A DNA stretch of 6,943 nucleotides from Pseudomonas sp. (GCA_003523465.1 DQAA01000124.1:1-6943), one strand, 5' to 3'. Positions 1 through 6,943 are shown, counted from the first letter of the stretch. The notes: generated by a model not told the origin, from the letters alone. Translations and numbers: made by a program.

Positions 1-549
1 GGGCCGGCCGGCGAGCGCATCCCGGCGCGGGACGTGGCGCTCGAGGACAACGCGCTGGTGCGGGTCCTGGACACGGATTTCCAGGTGTTCGCCGTACCCG
101 GCCATACCCTTGGACACATCGCATACTTCAGCGATCAACCGGCCACGCCCTTGCTGTTCAGCGGCGACACGCTGTTCGCCGCCGGTTGCGGGCGCTTGTT
201 CGAGGGTACGCCAGAGCAGATGTACACGTCGCTGCAGCGTCTCGCCGCCCTGCCAGAGACGACGCAAGTGTATTGCGCCCACGAATACACCCTGAGCAAC
301 CTGCGCTTCGCCTGCGCCGTGGAACCCCATAATCAGCACGTTCTCGCGCGATTCGCGGAAGTTTCCCGCTTGCGTGCGAACAATCTCATCACGTTGCCGT
401 CGACAATCGCACTTGAAAGGCTGACCAACCCCTTTTTGAGGACATCCGACACATCCGTTAAAGAAAAAGCAGACGAATGGACGGGGGCGTTAAACCCTAC
501 GCCAAGTGCTGTTTTTGCTGGGTTGCGGGCTTGGAAGGATAGGTTCTAA
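1..549 (+). CDS. gloB: Hydroxyacylglutathione hydrolase (glyoxalase II), 5'-truncated by window edge
   Basis: This is the second enzyme of the glutathione-dependent glyoxalase pathway: it hydrolyses S-D-lactoylglutathione to D-lactate and glutathione in the cytoplasm, completing methylglyoxal detoxification. The frame is open from base 1 to a TAA at 547-549, giving 182 visible residues of a family normally about 255 long, so the N-terminal part with the THxHxDH metal motif lies upstream of the window. Visible metal-site residues, counted from base 1, are His35 in PGHTLGH (103-105), Asp56 in SGDTLF (166-168) and His94 in CAHEYT (280-282). These correspond to the His, bridging Asp and His ligands of the binuclear site. 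The C-terminal substrate-binding helical domain follows, with the family signatures NLRFA and TNPFLRT. An internal ATG-free reading frame upstream of base 34 is clearly part of the protein, so no start lies in the window. The last 180 bases are lower in GC (about 52% by hand count) than the rest. Assignment is firm. Confidence 0.96.
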   Translation, partial: GPAGERIPARDVALEDNALVRVLDTDFQVFAVPGHTLGHIAYFSDQPATPLLFSGDTLFAAGCGRLFEGTPEQMYTSLQRLAALPETTQVYCAHEYTLSNLRFACAVEPHNQHVLARFAEVSRLRANNLITLPSTIALERLTNPFLRTSDTSVKEKADEWTGALNPTPSAVFAGLRAWKDRF

Positions 550-584
550 GCATTGCCGCTTGATGACCGCACAGTTCTGAAAGG

Positions 585-613
585 TTGACCCGGTCGGGGA
601 CGCTTTCTAGAAT
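585..613 (+). promoter_or_regulatory. Predicted sigma70-type promoter for mltD
   Basis: TTGACC at 585-590 matches the -35 consensus at five of six positions, and TAGAAT at 608-613 matches the -10 consensus at five of six. They are separated by exactly 17 bases. Transcription would start near base 620, leaving a leader of about 30 bases before the mltD ATG at 650. The element sits entirely in the gap after gloB, which suggests mltD has its own promoter. A heptamer, TCGCCCG, occurs twice at 613-619 and 626-632 around the predicted start site; I assign it no role. No convincing gloB terminator is visible between 550 and 585. The promoter call rests on consensus match only. Confidence 0.62.
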
Positions 614-649
614 CGCCCGACATTTTCGCCCGGAACTCTGTCCCAGCCA

Positions 650-2092
650 ATGTCGTCCAATCGCCGCAGAACCTTCAACTCCGTCGCTCTTACGCGCCTT
701 GCACAGGCCGTAGCGCTCGGCCTGACAGCCACTCTCGTGGGCTGCCAGAGCACCAGTCAAATGGGCGACAACGAAGCCGTTCGCATGCACGTCCAGCCTC
801 GCGTGAAGCACAAGCCTGTGTTCGTTCAGGCCAAGCCCGTCGAGCAGGCGCCGCAGGACGTCTGGGAACGCATCCGCCAGGGCTTCCAGCTACAGGACGA
901 CATCGGCGTCAACCCGCGCATCGAGCAACAGCGCCTGTGGTTCGCCAGCAACCCGACCTTCCTCGAAACCGCCGGCGACCGCGGCAGCCTCTACATCCAC
1001 TACATCGTCGAGCGTCTCGAAGAGCGCGACATGCCGCTGGAGCTGGCCCTGCTGCCGGCAATCGAGAGCGCCTACAACCCGATGGCCTACTCCCGGGCCC
1101 ACGCCGTTGGCTTGTGGCAGTTCATTCCCTCCACGGGGCGCTACTACAACCTGCGCCAGACCCGCTTCTACGATGGCCGTCGCGATATCACCGCATCGAC
1201 CAACGCGGCGCTGGACTACCTCACCCGCCTGCACGACATGTTCAACGGTGACTGGCTGTTGGCCCTGGCGGCCTACAACGCCGGTGAGGGTACGGTCAGC
1301 CGGGCCATCGAGCGCAACGAACGCCTCGGCCTGCCCACCGATTACTGGAACCTGCCCCTGCCTGGCGAAACCCGCGACTACGTGCCGAAGTTGCTGGCCC
1401 TGTCCCAGGTAGTCCTGACCCCGGAAGCCTACGGGGTGAACCTCAACCCGATCGCCAACGAACCCTACTTCGAAGCCGTTGCCATCAAGGACCGCCTGGA
1501 CCTGTCGCGGGTCGCGGCCCTGGCCGAGATCGACGAAGACGAACTGTTCCAGCTGAACCCGGCCTTCAAGAAGCGCATGACCGTGGATGGTCCGCAACAG
1601 TTGCTGGTACCGACCGCCAAGGCGCAATTGCTGACCAGCAGCCTGTCGAGCATGAAGCCCGAGGAGTTGCTGGCCCTGCAGCCAAAGGCCGCCGTCTTCG
1701 AAGCCGCTCTCGCCGAAGCCAACACCCCGCCAGCCCGCAGCGTGCGCTACCGGGTCAAGCGTGGCGACAGCCTGGGCAGCATCGCCAAGGCCAATCGGGT
1801 CAGCGTCAAGGACCTGCAGCGCTGGAACAAGCTCAAAGGCAATCGCCTGGCAACTGGCCAGACACTGGTTCTGCAGAGCAGCAAGCCCATCACCGTGGCT
1901 TCCGCCTCGAAATCCTCCTCCGGTACCACCGACAAGCAGCGCGCCACCCAGTACAAGGTTCGCAAAGGCGATTCGCTGTACCTGGTCGCCAAACGCTTCA
2001 ACGTTGAAATGCAGCACCTCAAGCGCTGGAATCCGCGCAGCGGCCAGGCACTGAAGCCGGGCCAGACCCTGACCGTCTACCTCCCCCACTAA
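650..2092 (+). CDS. mltD: Membrane-bound lytic murein transglycosylase D
   Basis: A 480-residue lipoprotein that cleaves the MurNAc-GlcNAc bond of peptidoglycan non-hydrolytically, leaving 1,6-anhydro-MurNAc ends; it takes part in wall turnover and remodelling at the inner face of the outer membrane. A basic N-terminus (NRRR) and hydrophobic stretch lead to a lipobox LVGC at residues 29-32. Cys32 is the lipidation site, and the next residues, Gln-Ser, do not form the Asp inner-membrane retention signal. The family 1 SLT domain spans roughly residues 125-245: ALLPAIES supplies the catalytic Glu139, followed by GLWQF (154-158) and AAYNAGEG (207-214). Two clear LysM peptidoglycan-binding modules lie at about 366-408 and 435-477, both with the pattern YxVxxGDSL...LxxWN...GQTL. 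Residues 273-323 look like a degenerate third module. The ATG at 650 is the only good start: an in-frame TAG lies at 608-610, and later ATGs would lose the signal peptide. The Shine-Dalgarno is weak (GGAA at 632-635, rather distant). Assignment is firm. Confidence 0.97.
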   Translation: MSSNRRRTFNSVALTRLAQAVALGLTATLVGCQSTSQMGDNEAVRMHVQPRVKHKPVFVQAKPVEQAPQDVWERIRQGFQLQDDIGVNPRIEQQRLWFASNPTFLETAGDRGSLYIHYIVERLEERDMPLELALLPAIESAYNPMAYSRAHAVGLWQFIPSTGRYYNLRQTRFYDGRRDITASTNAALDYLTRLHDMFNGDWLLALAAYNAGEGTVSRAIERNERLGLPTDYWNLPLPGETRDYVPKLLALSQVVLTPEAYGVNLNPIANEPYFEAVAIKDRLDLSRVAALAEIDEDELFQLNPAFKKRMTVDGPQQLLVPTAKAQLLTSSLSSMKPEELLALQPKAAVFEAALAEANTPPARSVRYRVKRGDSLGSIAKANRVSVKDLQRWNKLKGNRLATGQTLVLQSSKPITVASASKSSSGTTDKQRATQYKVRKGDSLYLVAKRFNVEMQHLKRWNPRSGQALKPGQTLTVYLPH

Positions 2093-2100
2093 TAAAGGAA

Positions 2101-2146
2101 GGCGCCACCCAAGGGCGGCGCCAGACGCCGGGGACGCGCTCTTTTT
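2101..2146 (+). terminator. Possible rho-independent terminator after mltD
   Basis: Eight bases after the mltD stop codon, GGCGCCaCCC (2101-2110) can pair with GGGcGGCGCC (2113-2122). The stem has one A-C mismatch, and opening the innermost pair gives a CAAG loop. The hairpin is very GC-rich, but the T-run (TTTTT at 2142-2146) starts about 19 bases past the stem instead of directly after it. It may therefore be a weak terminator, an attenuating structure, or an mRNA 3'-end stabiliser. A smaller alternative hairpin, GGCG (2117-2120) with CGCC (2126-2129), competes with it. I consider it likely to mark the boundary between the mltD unit and the transporter operon. Confidence 0.45.
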
Positions 2147-2195
2147 CCTGCTGATACAAGCTGTTACTGTAGGACGCACAAAGCCCAAGCCGCCT

Positions 2196-2214
2196 GGATC
2201 GGATCGCCGACTTG
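2196..2214 (+). promoter_or_regulatory. Weak ribosome binding site and TTG start of nppA1
   Basis: The reading frame of the first binding protein has a stop (TAG, 2170-2172) upstream and no ATG or GTG between it and the signal peptide. The TTG at 2212-2214 is the only start that gives a complete signal sequence. The best Shine-Dalgarno candidate is GGAT at 2201-2204, seven bases from the TTG. It is the second copy of a tandem GGATC-GGATC repeat at 2196-2205. Both the site and the start codon are weak, which suggests modest translation of the first gene compared with nppA2. A CTG at 2194 in the same frame is a less likely alternative. Confidence 0.55.
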
Positions 2215-4041
2215 ATACGTCCCCTCCTGCTGTCAATCAGCCTGGTCTTGAGCTTTCCTGCGGGCGCTACCATCACCGAAAGTCACGGTTACGCCCAGTT
2301 CGGCACGCTCAAGTACCCTGCCAAGTTCACCCACTTCGATTGGGTCAACCCGCAAGCGCCCAAAGGCGGCACCTTGCGCGCCATGGCATTCGGCACCTTC
2401 GACACCCTCAACCCCTACACCTTCAAGGGCAGCAGTCCGGTAACCACGCCGAACTTCCTGCAGTACGGGGTCAACGAGCTCAATGAAACCCTGATGGTGG
2501 GGACCGGCCAGTACGACCCGTCCGGGGACGAGGCTACGTCAAGTTACGGACTGATCGCCCGCTCGGTGGAATACGCCGAGGACCGCAGTTGGGTGGTATT
2601 CAACCTGCGCCCGGAAGCACGCTTTCACGATGGCAAGCCAATCACCGCCGCAGACGTGGCGTTTTCCTATCGCACGCTGCTCAAGGAAGGTCATCCGATC
2701 TACCGCACCAACCTGCAAGAGGTCGAACGGGTCGATGTGCTCAGCCCGCAGCGCATCCGCTTTGTCTTCAAGCGTGCCGGCAACCCCCTGCTGATCCTGC
2801 GCCTCGGTGAAATGCCGGTATTGCCGCAGCATTACTGGAAAGGCCGTGACTTCAAGGCCACCACCTTCGAGCCACCACTGGGCAGCGGTCCCTATCGCAT
2901 CAGCGAAGTGCAGCCAGGTCGACGCCTGGTCTTCGAGCGGGTGAAAGACTGGTGGGGCAAGGACCTGCCGGTCAATCGCGGCAAGTACAACTTCGACCGC
3001 GTCGAATACGAGTTCTATCGCGATAGCGACGTGGCCTTCGAAGCCTTCAAGGCCGGCGAGTTCGACATCTACATCGAGCACCAGGCGAAGAACTGGGCCA
3101 ATGGCTACAACTTCCCCGCCGTACGCCGCGGCCAGGTAATCCAGGCACAGATCAAGCACCAGATCCCGACCCAGACCCAAGGCCTGTTCATGAACAGCCG
3201 GCGCGCAGCCTTTTCCGATCGCCGCGTGCGCCAGGCGCTGGGCCTGATGCTCGACTTCGAATGGACCAATCGCACGCTGTTCAGCGACGCCTACCGGCGC
3301 GCCTCCAGTTTCTACCCCAATAGCGAGTTCAGCGCCGAAGGCCTGCCAGTGGGCAAGGAGTGGCTGTTGCTGGCGCCATACCGCGATCAGCTACCGGCCG
3401 CGCTTTACACCCAACCATTCAAGGTCAGCCAGACCGATGGACGCGGCATCGGCCGCGACAACCTGCGCCAGGCCCTCGATCTGCTTGGCCAGGCGGGCTG
3501 GAAGCTGAGCGGCCAGCGCCTGCTGAACGGCAAGGGTCAGCCACTGAAACTGGAGATCCTGCTGGTCAATCCGAACCTCGAGCGCATCCTCCAGCCATAT
3601 GTGGAGAACCTCGCCAGCATCGGCATCGATGCGCGCCTGCGCACCGTGGACCGCGCCCAGTACAAGCAGCGCCTGGACCAGTTCGATTTCGACATGATCC
3701 TGATGACCCTGACCCAGACTCTCAGCCCCGGACTCGAGCAATGGCAATATTTCCATTCCAGCCAGGCCGGCACCAAGGGCAGCAAGAACTACGCTGGCGT
3801 CGACAGTCCGGTGGTCGACCACCTGCTCGAAACCCTGCTCGCTGCGCAAACCCGTGATGACCAGGTGGCCGCCACCCGCGCCCTGGACCGGGTCCTGCTC
3901 TGGCAGCACTACATGATTCCCAACTGGTATCTCGACTATCACCGCCTGGCCTACCGCAACCGGTTCGCCTTCGTCACCACACCGCCCTATACCCTCGGGC
4001 TGAATACCTGGTGGCTCAAGCCTTCGGAGAACGCCCAATGA
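2212..4041 (+). CDS. nppA1: Periplasmic peptide-binding protein of a Yej/Npp-type ABC importer (first of two)
   Basis: A 609-residue extracellular solute-binding protein of family 5 (SBP_bac_5, YejA/OppA type) that would capture peptide-like ligands in the periplasm and hand them to the membrane permeases. The N-terminus is a Sec signal peptide: one Arg, a hydrophobic run LLLSISLVLSF, and an AGA cleavage site at residues 17-19. Typical YejA-subfamily blocks follow: HFDWVNPQAPKGG (41-53), TFDTLNPY (62-69), [12 protein letters not shown] (132-143), GSGPYRI (224-230), VNRGKYNFD (254-262), DFEWTN (348-353), and a C-terminal LGLNTWWLKP. Compared with the neighbouring paralogue it carries about 14 extra residues between the KG at 72-73 and the YGL at 112-114. 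The TTG start is chosen because it alone gives the full signal peptide. It is the first gene of the operon; its stop overlaps the start of nppA2. The symbol follows the P. aeruginosa npp operon by gene order and family; a plain annotation would be ABC transporter substrate-binding protein. Family is firm, ligand is not shown by sequence. Confidence 0.9.
   Translation: MIRPLLLSISLVLSFPAGATITESHGYAQFGTLKYPAKFTHFDWVNPQAPKGGTLRAMAFGTFDTLNPYTFKGSSPVTTPNFLQYGVNELNETLMVGTGQYDPSGDEATSSYGLIARSVEYAEDRSWVVFNLRPEARFHDGKPITAADVAFSYRTLLKEGHPIYRTNLQEVERVDVLSPQRIRFVFKRAGNPLLILRLGEMPVLPQHYWKGRDFKATTFEPPLGSGPYRISEVQPGRRLVFERVKDWWGKDLPVNRGKYNFDRVEYEFYRDSDVAFEAFKAGEFDIYIEHQAKNWANGYNFPAVRRGQVIQAQIKHQIPTQTQGLFMNSRRAAFSDRRVRQALGLMLDFEWTNRTLFSDAYRRASSFYPNSEFSAEGLPVGKEWLLLAPYRDQLPAALYTQPFKVSQTDGRGIGRDNLRQALDLLGQAGWKLSGQRLLNGKGQPLKLEILLVNPNLERILQPYVENLASIGIDARLRTVDRAQYKQRLDQFDFDMILMTLTQTLSPGLEQWQYFHSSQAGTKGSKNYAGVDSPVVDHLLETLLAAQTRDDQVAATRALDRVLLWQHYMIPNWYLDYHRLAYRNRFAFVTTPPYTLGLNTWWLKPSENAQ
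4026..4041 (+). promoter_or_regulatory. Ribosome binding site and ATGA start/stop overlap coupling nppA1 to nppA2
   Basis: GGAGA at 4026-4030 lies inside the last codons of nppA1, seven bases before the ATG at 4038-4040. That ATG overlaps the nppA1 TGA (4039-4041) in the classic ATGA arrangement, which normally implies translational coupling. A second ATG follows at once (4041-4043) in the same frame, ten bases from the GGAGA. A start at either gives nearly the same signal peptide. The good Shine-Dalgarno argues against the in-frame GTG at 4011, which would add nine residues unlike a signal sequence. Confidence 0.75.
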
Positions 4042-5885
4042 TGCCGATACCCCGTTTGCGCCTGATGCTCGGCGGCCTGTTGCTGGCTGGCCTGGGCCTG
4101 CCCGCCCTGGCTGCACCGGAGCATGCCGTCACCCTGTACAACGAAGCACCGAAATACCCGGCCGATTTCAAGCATTTCGACTATGTGAACCCCGATGCAC
4201 CCAAGGGGGGCACCTTCCGCCAGAACGGTTTCGGCGGTTTCGACAGCCTCAACCCGTTCATCAGCAAGGGCGTGCCGGCGGACAATATCGACCTGGTATA
4301 CGACACCCTGGCCCGCGCCAGCCTCGACGAGCCCTTCACCGAGTATGGCCTGCTGGCCAGGCAGATCGAGAAGGCCCCGGACAACAGCTGGGTGCGCTTC
4401 TACCTGCGCCCCGAAGCGCGCTTCCACGACGGCAAGCCGGTACGCGCGGAAGACGTGGTATTCACCTTCAACACCCTGATGAAAAGCGGAGCCCCACTGT
4501 TCCGCGGCTACTACGCTGACGTCGCCGAAGTGGTCGCCGAAGAGCCGCTCAAGGTGCTGTTCAAGTTCAAGCACAGCAACAACCGCGAACTGCCGCTGAT
4601 CCTCGGGCAGATCGCCGTCTTGCCCAAGCATGTCTGGGAAGGCCGCGACTTCGCCAAAGGCGGGCTCGAAGTCCCGGTGGGCAGCGGTCCGTACAAGGTC
4701 GCAGAGGTCAAGCCAGGACGCTCGATTCGCCTGGAACGGGACAAGGACTACTGGGGCAAGGACCTGCCGATCAACCGCGGTTTCTACAACTTCGACGCCA
4801 TCACCGTCGACTACTACCGCGACAACACCGTGGCTCTCGAAGCGCTAAAGGCCGGGCAATTCGACTACTGGTTCGAAACCAGCGCGAAGAACTGGGCGAC
4901 CGCCTACAACATTCCGGCAGTCCGGGAAAAGCGCCTTATCCGCGAGGAAATCCCCAACGGCACCCCGACCGGCATGCAGGGCTTCGTCTTCAACCTGCGC
5001 CGCCCGGTCTTCCAGGATGTGCGAGTGCGCCAGGCACTGAGCCTGCTGCTGGACTTCGAATGGACCAACAAGCAACTGTTCAACGGCGCCTACACCCGCA
5101 CCGGCAGCTACTTCGAGAACTCCGAGATGGCCGCCAGGGGGCTTCCCGGGACGGATGAGCTGAAGCTGCTCGAACCACTCCGGGGCAAGATTCCCGAGCA
5201 GGTGTTCAGCGAGGAATTCAAGAACCCGGTCACCGATGCCAGCGGCATGATCCGTGAACAGCAACGCCAGGCCTACAAGCTGCTGCAGGACGCCGGATGG
5301 CGTATCGAGAACGACAAGATGGTGGATGCCCAGGGCAAGCCACTGACCATCGAGTTCCTCCTGGCCCAGACCGAATTCGAGCGCGTTCTGCTGCCCTACA
5401 AGCGCAATCTCGCTGACCTCGGCATCACCCTGAACATCCGCCGCGTAGACGTCGCCGAATACATCAATCGCCTGCGCTCGCGGGACTTCGACATGATCGT
5501 CGGCGGCTTCCCGCAGTCCAACTCGCCAGGCAACGAGCAGCGCGAGTTCTGGCAGAGCGGCAGTGCCGACAACCCGGGCAGCCGCAATTACATGGGCCTG
5601 AAGGATCCGGCCGTGGACAGCCTGGTGGAGTCGCTGATCAACGCCGATTCGCGGCAAAGCCTGGTCGCCCATACCCGCGCCCTCGATCGCGTATTGCTCT
5701 GGGGCTACTACGTGGTGCCGAACTGGCATATCAAGACCTGGCGCGTAGCCTACTGGAACCACATCGGCCACCCGCAAACCCCGCCCAAGTACGACATCGG
5801 CGTCAATACCTGGTGGATCAAGCCCGAGGTGACACCGACCACGCCGGTGGCACCGGACGACACCGCAGCGAACGGAGCACAGTGA
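4038..5885 (+). CDS. nppA2: Periplasmic peptide-binding protein of a Yej/Npp-type ABC importer (second of two)
   Basis: A 615-residue family 5 solute-binding protein, paralogous to the preceding gene. The signal peptide has basic residues (RLR), the hydrophobic run [16 protein letters not shown] and an ALA cleavage site at residues 23-25, so the mature protein starts near APEHAV. YejA-subfamily blocks appear in the same order as in NppA1: [13 protein letters not shown] (46-58), GFDSLNPF (67-74), [12 protein letters not shown] (123-134), GSGPYK (215-220), INRGFYNFD (245-253), a DFEWTN in the same context, and a final GVNTWWIKP. It lacks the extra loop seen in NppA1 and, as far as I recall the E. 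coli sequence, resembles YejA more closely in that region. After the conserved end it carries a short Thr/Pro/Asp-rich tail of about 20 residues, likely disordered. The start is the ATG at 4038, with GGAGA seven bases upstream; 4041 is equally possible. The next gene starts one base after the stop, so the two are co-transcribed. Both proteins presumably feed the same permease, with different ligand ranges. Ligand is inferred from homologues only. Confidence 0.92.
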   Translation: MMPIPRLRLMLGGLLLAGLGLPALAAPEHAVTLYNEAPKYPADFKHFDYVNPDAPKGGTFRQNGFGGFDSLNPFISKGVPADNIDLVYDTLARASLDEPFTEYGLLARQIEKAPDNSWVRFYLRPEARFHDGKPVRAEDVVFTFNTLMKSGAPLFRGYYADVAEVVAEEPLKVLFKFKHSNNRELPLILGQIAVLPKHVWEGRDFAKGGLEVPVGSGPYKVAEVKPGRSIRLERDKDYWGKDLPINRGFYNFDAITVDYYRDNTVALEALKAGQFDYWFETSAKNWATAYNIPAVREKRLIREEIPNGTPTGMQGFVFNLRRPVFQDVRVRQALSLLLDFEWTNKQLFNGAYTRTGSYFENSEMAARGLPGTDELKLLEPLRGKIPEQVFSEEFKNPVTDASGMIREQQRQAYKLLQDAGWRIENDKMVDAQGKPLTIEFLLAQTEFERVLLPYKRNLADLGITLNIRRVDVAEYINRLRSRDFDMIVGGFPQSNSPGNEQREFWQSGSADNPGSRNYMGLKDPAVDSLVESLINADSRQSLVAHTRALDRVLLWGYYVVPNWHIKTWRVAYWNHIGHPQTPPKYDIGVNTWWIKPEVTPTTPVAPDDTAANGAQ

Positions 5886-5889
5886 GATG
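5874..5889 (+). promoter_or_regulatory. Ribosome binding site and start of nppB
   Basis: GGAG at 5874-5877 lies inside the last codons of nppA2, nine bases before the ATG at 5887-5889. The nppA2 TGA ends at 5885, so a single base separates the two genes. The spacing supports translation of the permease as part of the same polycistronic message. Confidence 0.7.
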
Positions 5890-6943
5890 CTGGCCTATAT
5901 CCTGCGGCGTCTGCTGCTGATCATCCCGACCCTGCTGGGCATCCTGGTCATCAACTTCATCATCATCCAGGCGGCGCCCGGCGGGCCTGTGGAACAGATG
6001 ATCGCCAAGCTCGAGGGCTTCGAGGGAGCCACCAGCCGGATTGCCGGCGGCGGTGCCGAGGTCTCGGTGGCCGGCTCCAACTACCGTGGCGCACAAGGCC
6101 TCGATCCGGCACTGATCAAGGAAATCGAGCACATGTACGGCTTCGATAAGTCGGCGCCGGAACGCTTGTGGATCATGGTCAAGAACTACGCCCGGCTGGA
6201 CTTCGGCGACAGCTTCTTCCGTGACGCCAAGGTGGTCGACCTGATCGCCGAGAAGCTGCCGGTTTCGATCTCCTTGGGCCTGTGGAGCACGCTGATCATG
6301 TACCTGGTCTCGATCCCCCTGGGGATCGCCAAGGCTACGCGGCACGGCAGTCACTTCGACGTCTGGACCAGTTCGGCAATCATCATCGGTTACGCCATTC
6401 CCGCGTTTCTCTTCGCCATCCTGCTGATCGTGGTGTTCGCCGGCGGCAGTTACCTGGACTGGTTCCCGTTGCGCGGGCTGACCTCGAACAACTTCGACGA
6501 ACTGAGCACCTGGGGCAAGATCACCGACTATTTCTGGCACCTGGCGCTGCCCATCACTGCGCTGGTCATCGGCAACTTCGCCACCATGACCCTGCTGACC
6601 AAGAACAGCTTCCTCGACGAGATCAACAAGCAATACGTGGTCACCGCCAAGGCCAAGGGCCTGACGCCGAACCGGGTGCTGTACGGCCATGTGTTCCGCA
6701 ACGCCATGCTGCTGGTGATCGCCGGCTTCCCCTCGGCCTTCATCGGCATCTTCTTCACCGGTTCGCTGCTGGTGGAGGTGATCTTCTCCCTCGACGGCCT
6801 TGGCCTGATGAGCTTCGAGGCGGCAATCAACCGCGACTACCCGGTGGTCTTCGGCACCCTGTTCATCTTCACCCTGCTGGGGCTGGTGGTGAAACTGATC
6901 GGCGACCTGACCTACACCCTGGTCGATCCACGCATCGACTTCG
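5887..6943 (+). CDS. nppB: YejB-type ABC importer permease, 3' end cut by window edge
   Basis: Inner-membrane permease of the binding-protein-dependent transport superfamily (DppB/OppB group, YejB subfamily), expected to pair with a YejE-type partner to form the peptide channel. The frame is open from ATG 5887 to the window end: 352 residues visible. YejB proteins run about 355-365, so only a few codons are missing. The N-terminus [17 protein letters not shown] is the typical first helix of this group. A YejB-characteristic periplasmic insert, rich in Gly, fills about residues 32-95, including EIEHMYGFD. Further membrane segments are visible near 126-150, 164-186, 215-235, 275-298 and 320-342. 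The cytoplasmic EAA loop that docks on the ATPase is at about 249-275, with [10 protein letters not shown] and the following VFRNA. The last residues, LVDPRIDF, match the conserved C-terminal signature of the family. It starts one base after nppA2. The partner permease and the ATPase subunit are expected just downstream but are not in the window. Confidence 0.95.
   Translation, partial: MLAYILRRLLLIIPTLLGILVINFIIIQAAPGGPVEQMIAKLEGFEGATSRIAGGGAEVSVAGSNYRGAQGLDPALIKEIEHMYGFDKSAPERLWIMVKNYARLDFGDSFFRDAKVVDLIAEKLPVSISLGLWSTLIMYLVSIPLGIAKATRHGSHFDVWTSSAIIIGYAIPAFLFAILLIVVFAGGSYLDWFPLRGLTSNNFDELSTWGKITDYFWHLALPITALVIGNFATMTLLTKNSFLDEINKQYVVTAKAKGLTPNRVLYGHVFRNAMLLVIAGFPSAFIGIFFTGSLLVEVIFSLDGLGLMSFEAAINRDYPVVFGTLFIFTLLGLVVKLIGDLTYTLVDPRIDF

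Noticed and set aside
589..598. CCCGGTCGGG palindrome in the mltD promoter spacer
   Set aside because: The arms are only four bases with a two-base centre, which is expected by chance in GC-rich DNA and too short to call an operator.
613..632. Direct repeat TCGCCCG in the mltD leader
   Set aside because: Seven bases, two copies, spaced 13 bases apart. It could be a binding site but nothing in the sequence supports this beyond chance.
890..2236. A 448-residue open frame on the - strand across mltD
   Set aside because: It lies antisense to a certain gene in GC-rich DNA where such frames are common. The predicted protein is low-complexity (Gly, Gln, Val rich) with no recognisable motif.
4011..4040. 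A GTG at 4011 as an upstream start for nppA2
   Set aside because: It would add nine residues in front of the signal peptide and overlap nppA1 by about 30 bases. The ATG at 4038 has a well-placed GGAGA and gives a normal signal peptide.
4845..5777. Long - strand open frame inside nppA2, with similar ones at 2539-3180, 3391-4116 and 3987-4631
   Set aside because: All are complementary-frame shadows of the two binding protein genes, with the Gly/Val/Gln-rich composition typical of such frames and no independent ribosome site of note.
5818..6690. A 290-residue open frame on the - strand across the start of nppB
   Set aside because: The + strand here encodes a clear YejB permease through the whole stretch. 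The antisense product is rich in Asp, Gln and Gly with no domain features.
1..6943. Mobile elements, CRISPR, RNA genes or a hidden defence system
   Set aside because: I saw no terminal inverted repeats, transposase or integrase motifs, regularly spaced repeats or tRNA-like segments. Five conserved genes fill the window, leaving only gaps of 100 and 119 bases.

Overview
The window reads as ordinary chromosome of a Pseudomonas species. GC content is high (about 60-70% in most stretches I counted by hand), third positions are GC-biased, and the gene order matches what I know from Pseudomonas aeruginosa and relatives: gloB, then mltD, then a tandem pair of YejA-type binding proteins, then a YejB-type permease. 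Everything is on the + strand and there is no sign of mobile DNA, tRNA, rRNA or CRISPR.

Layout: (1) bases 1-549 are the 3' two-thirds of gloB (glyoxalase II), whose 5' end lies outside the window. (2) A 100-base gap carries a good sigma70-type promoter (TTGACC, 17 bases, TAGAAT) just ahead of the next gene. (3) Bases 650-2092 encode MltD, an outer-membrane lipoprotein lytic transglycosylase with two clear C-terminal LysM modules. (4) A 119-base gap starts with a GC-rich hairpin and a detached T-run that may be a terminator, and ends in a weak Shine-Dalgarno and a TTG start. (5) Bases 2212-6943 hold the first three genes of a peptide ABC importer operon: two tandem paralogous periplasmic binding proteins (called here nppA1 and nppA2) and the first permease (nppB, cut a few codons before its end by the window edge). 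These genes are tightly packed: a 4-base ATGA overlap, then a 1-base gap. The second permease and the fused double-ATPase (YejE and YejF equivalents) should follow just downstream.

How they work together: NppA1 and NppA2 would capture oligopeptide-like substrates in the periplasm and deliver them to a membrane channel containing NppB. In P. aeruginosa this system is known for uptake of peptidyl-nucleoside antibiotics; the E. coli homologue YejABEF takes up microcin C. MltD cuts peptidoglycan glycan strands and releases anhydro-muropeptides. Related Yej-type transporters in alphaproteobacteria import such fragments, so the adjacency of a murein-cutting enzyme and a Yej-type importer is the most interesting functional hint here, although it remains inference. 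GloB is a housekeeping detoxification enzyme with no obvious link.

I looked for a hidden or undescribed system and did not find one. The second-look items are the duplicated and diverged binding proteins, a loop present only in the first of them, the cryptic LysM-like segment in MltD, and the composition dip at the end of gloB.
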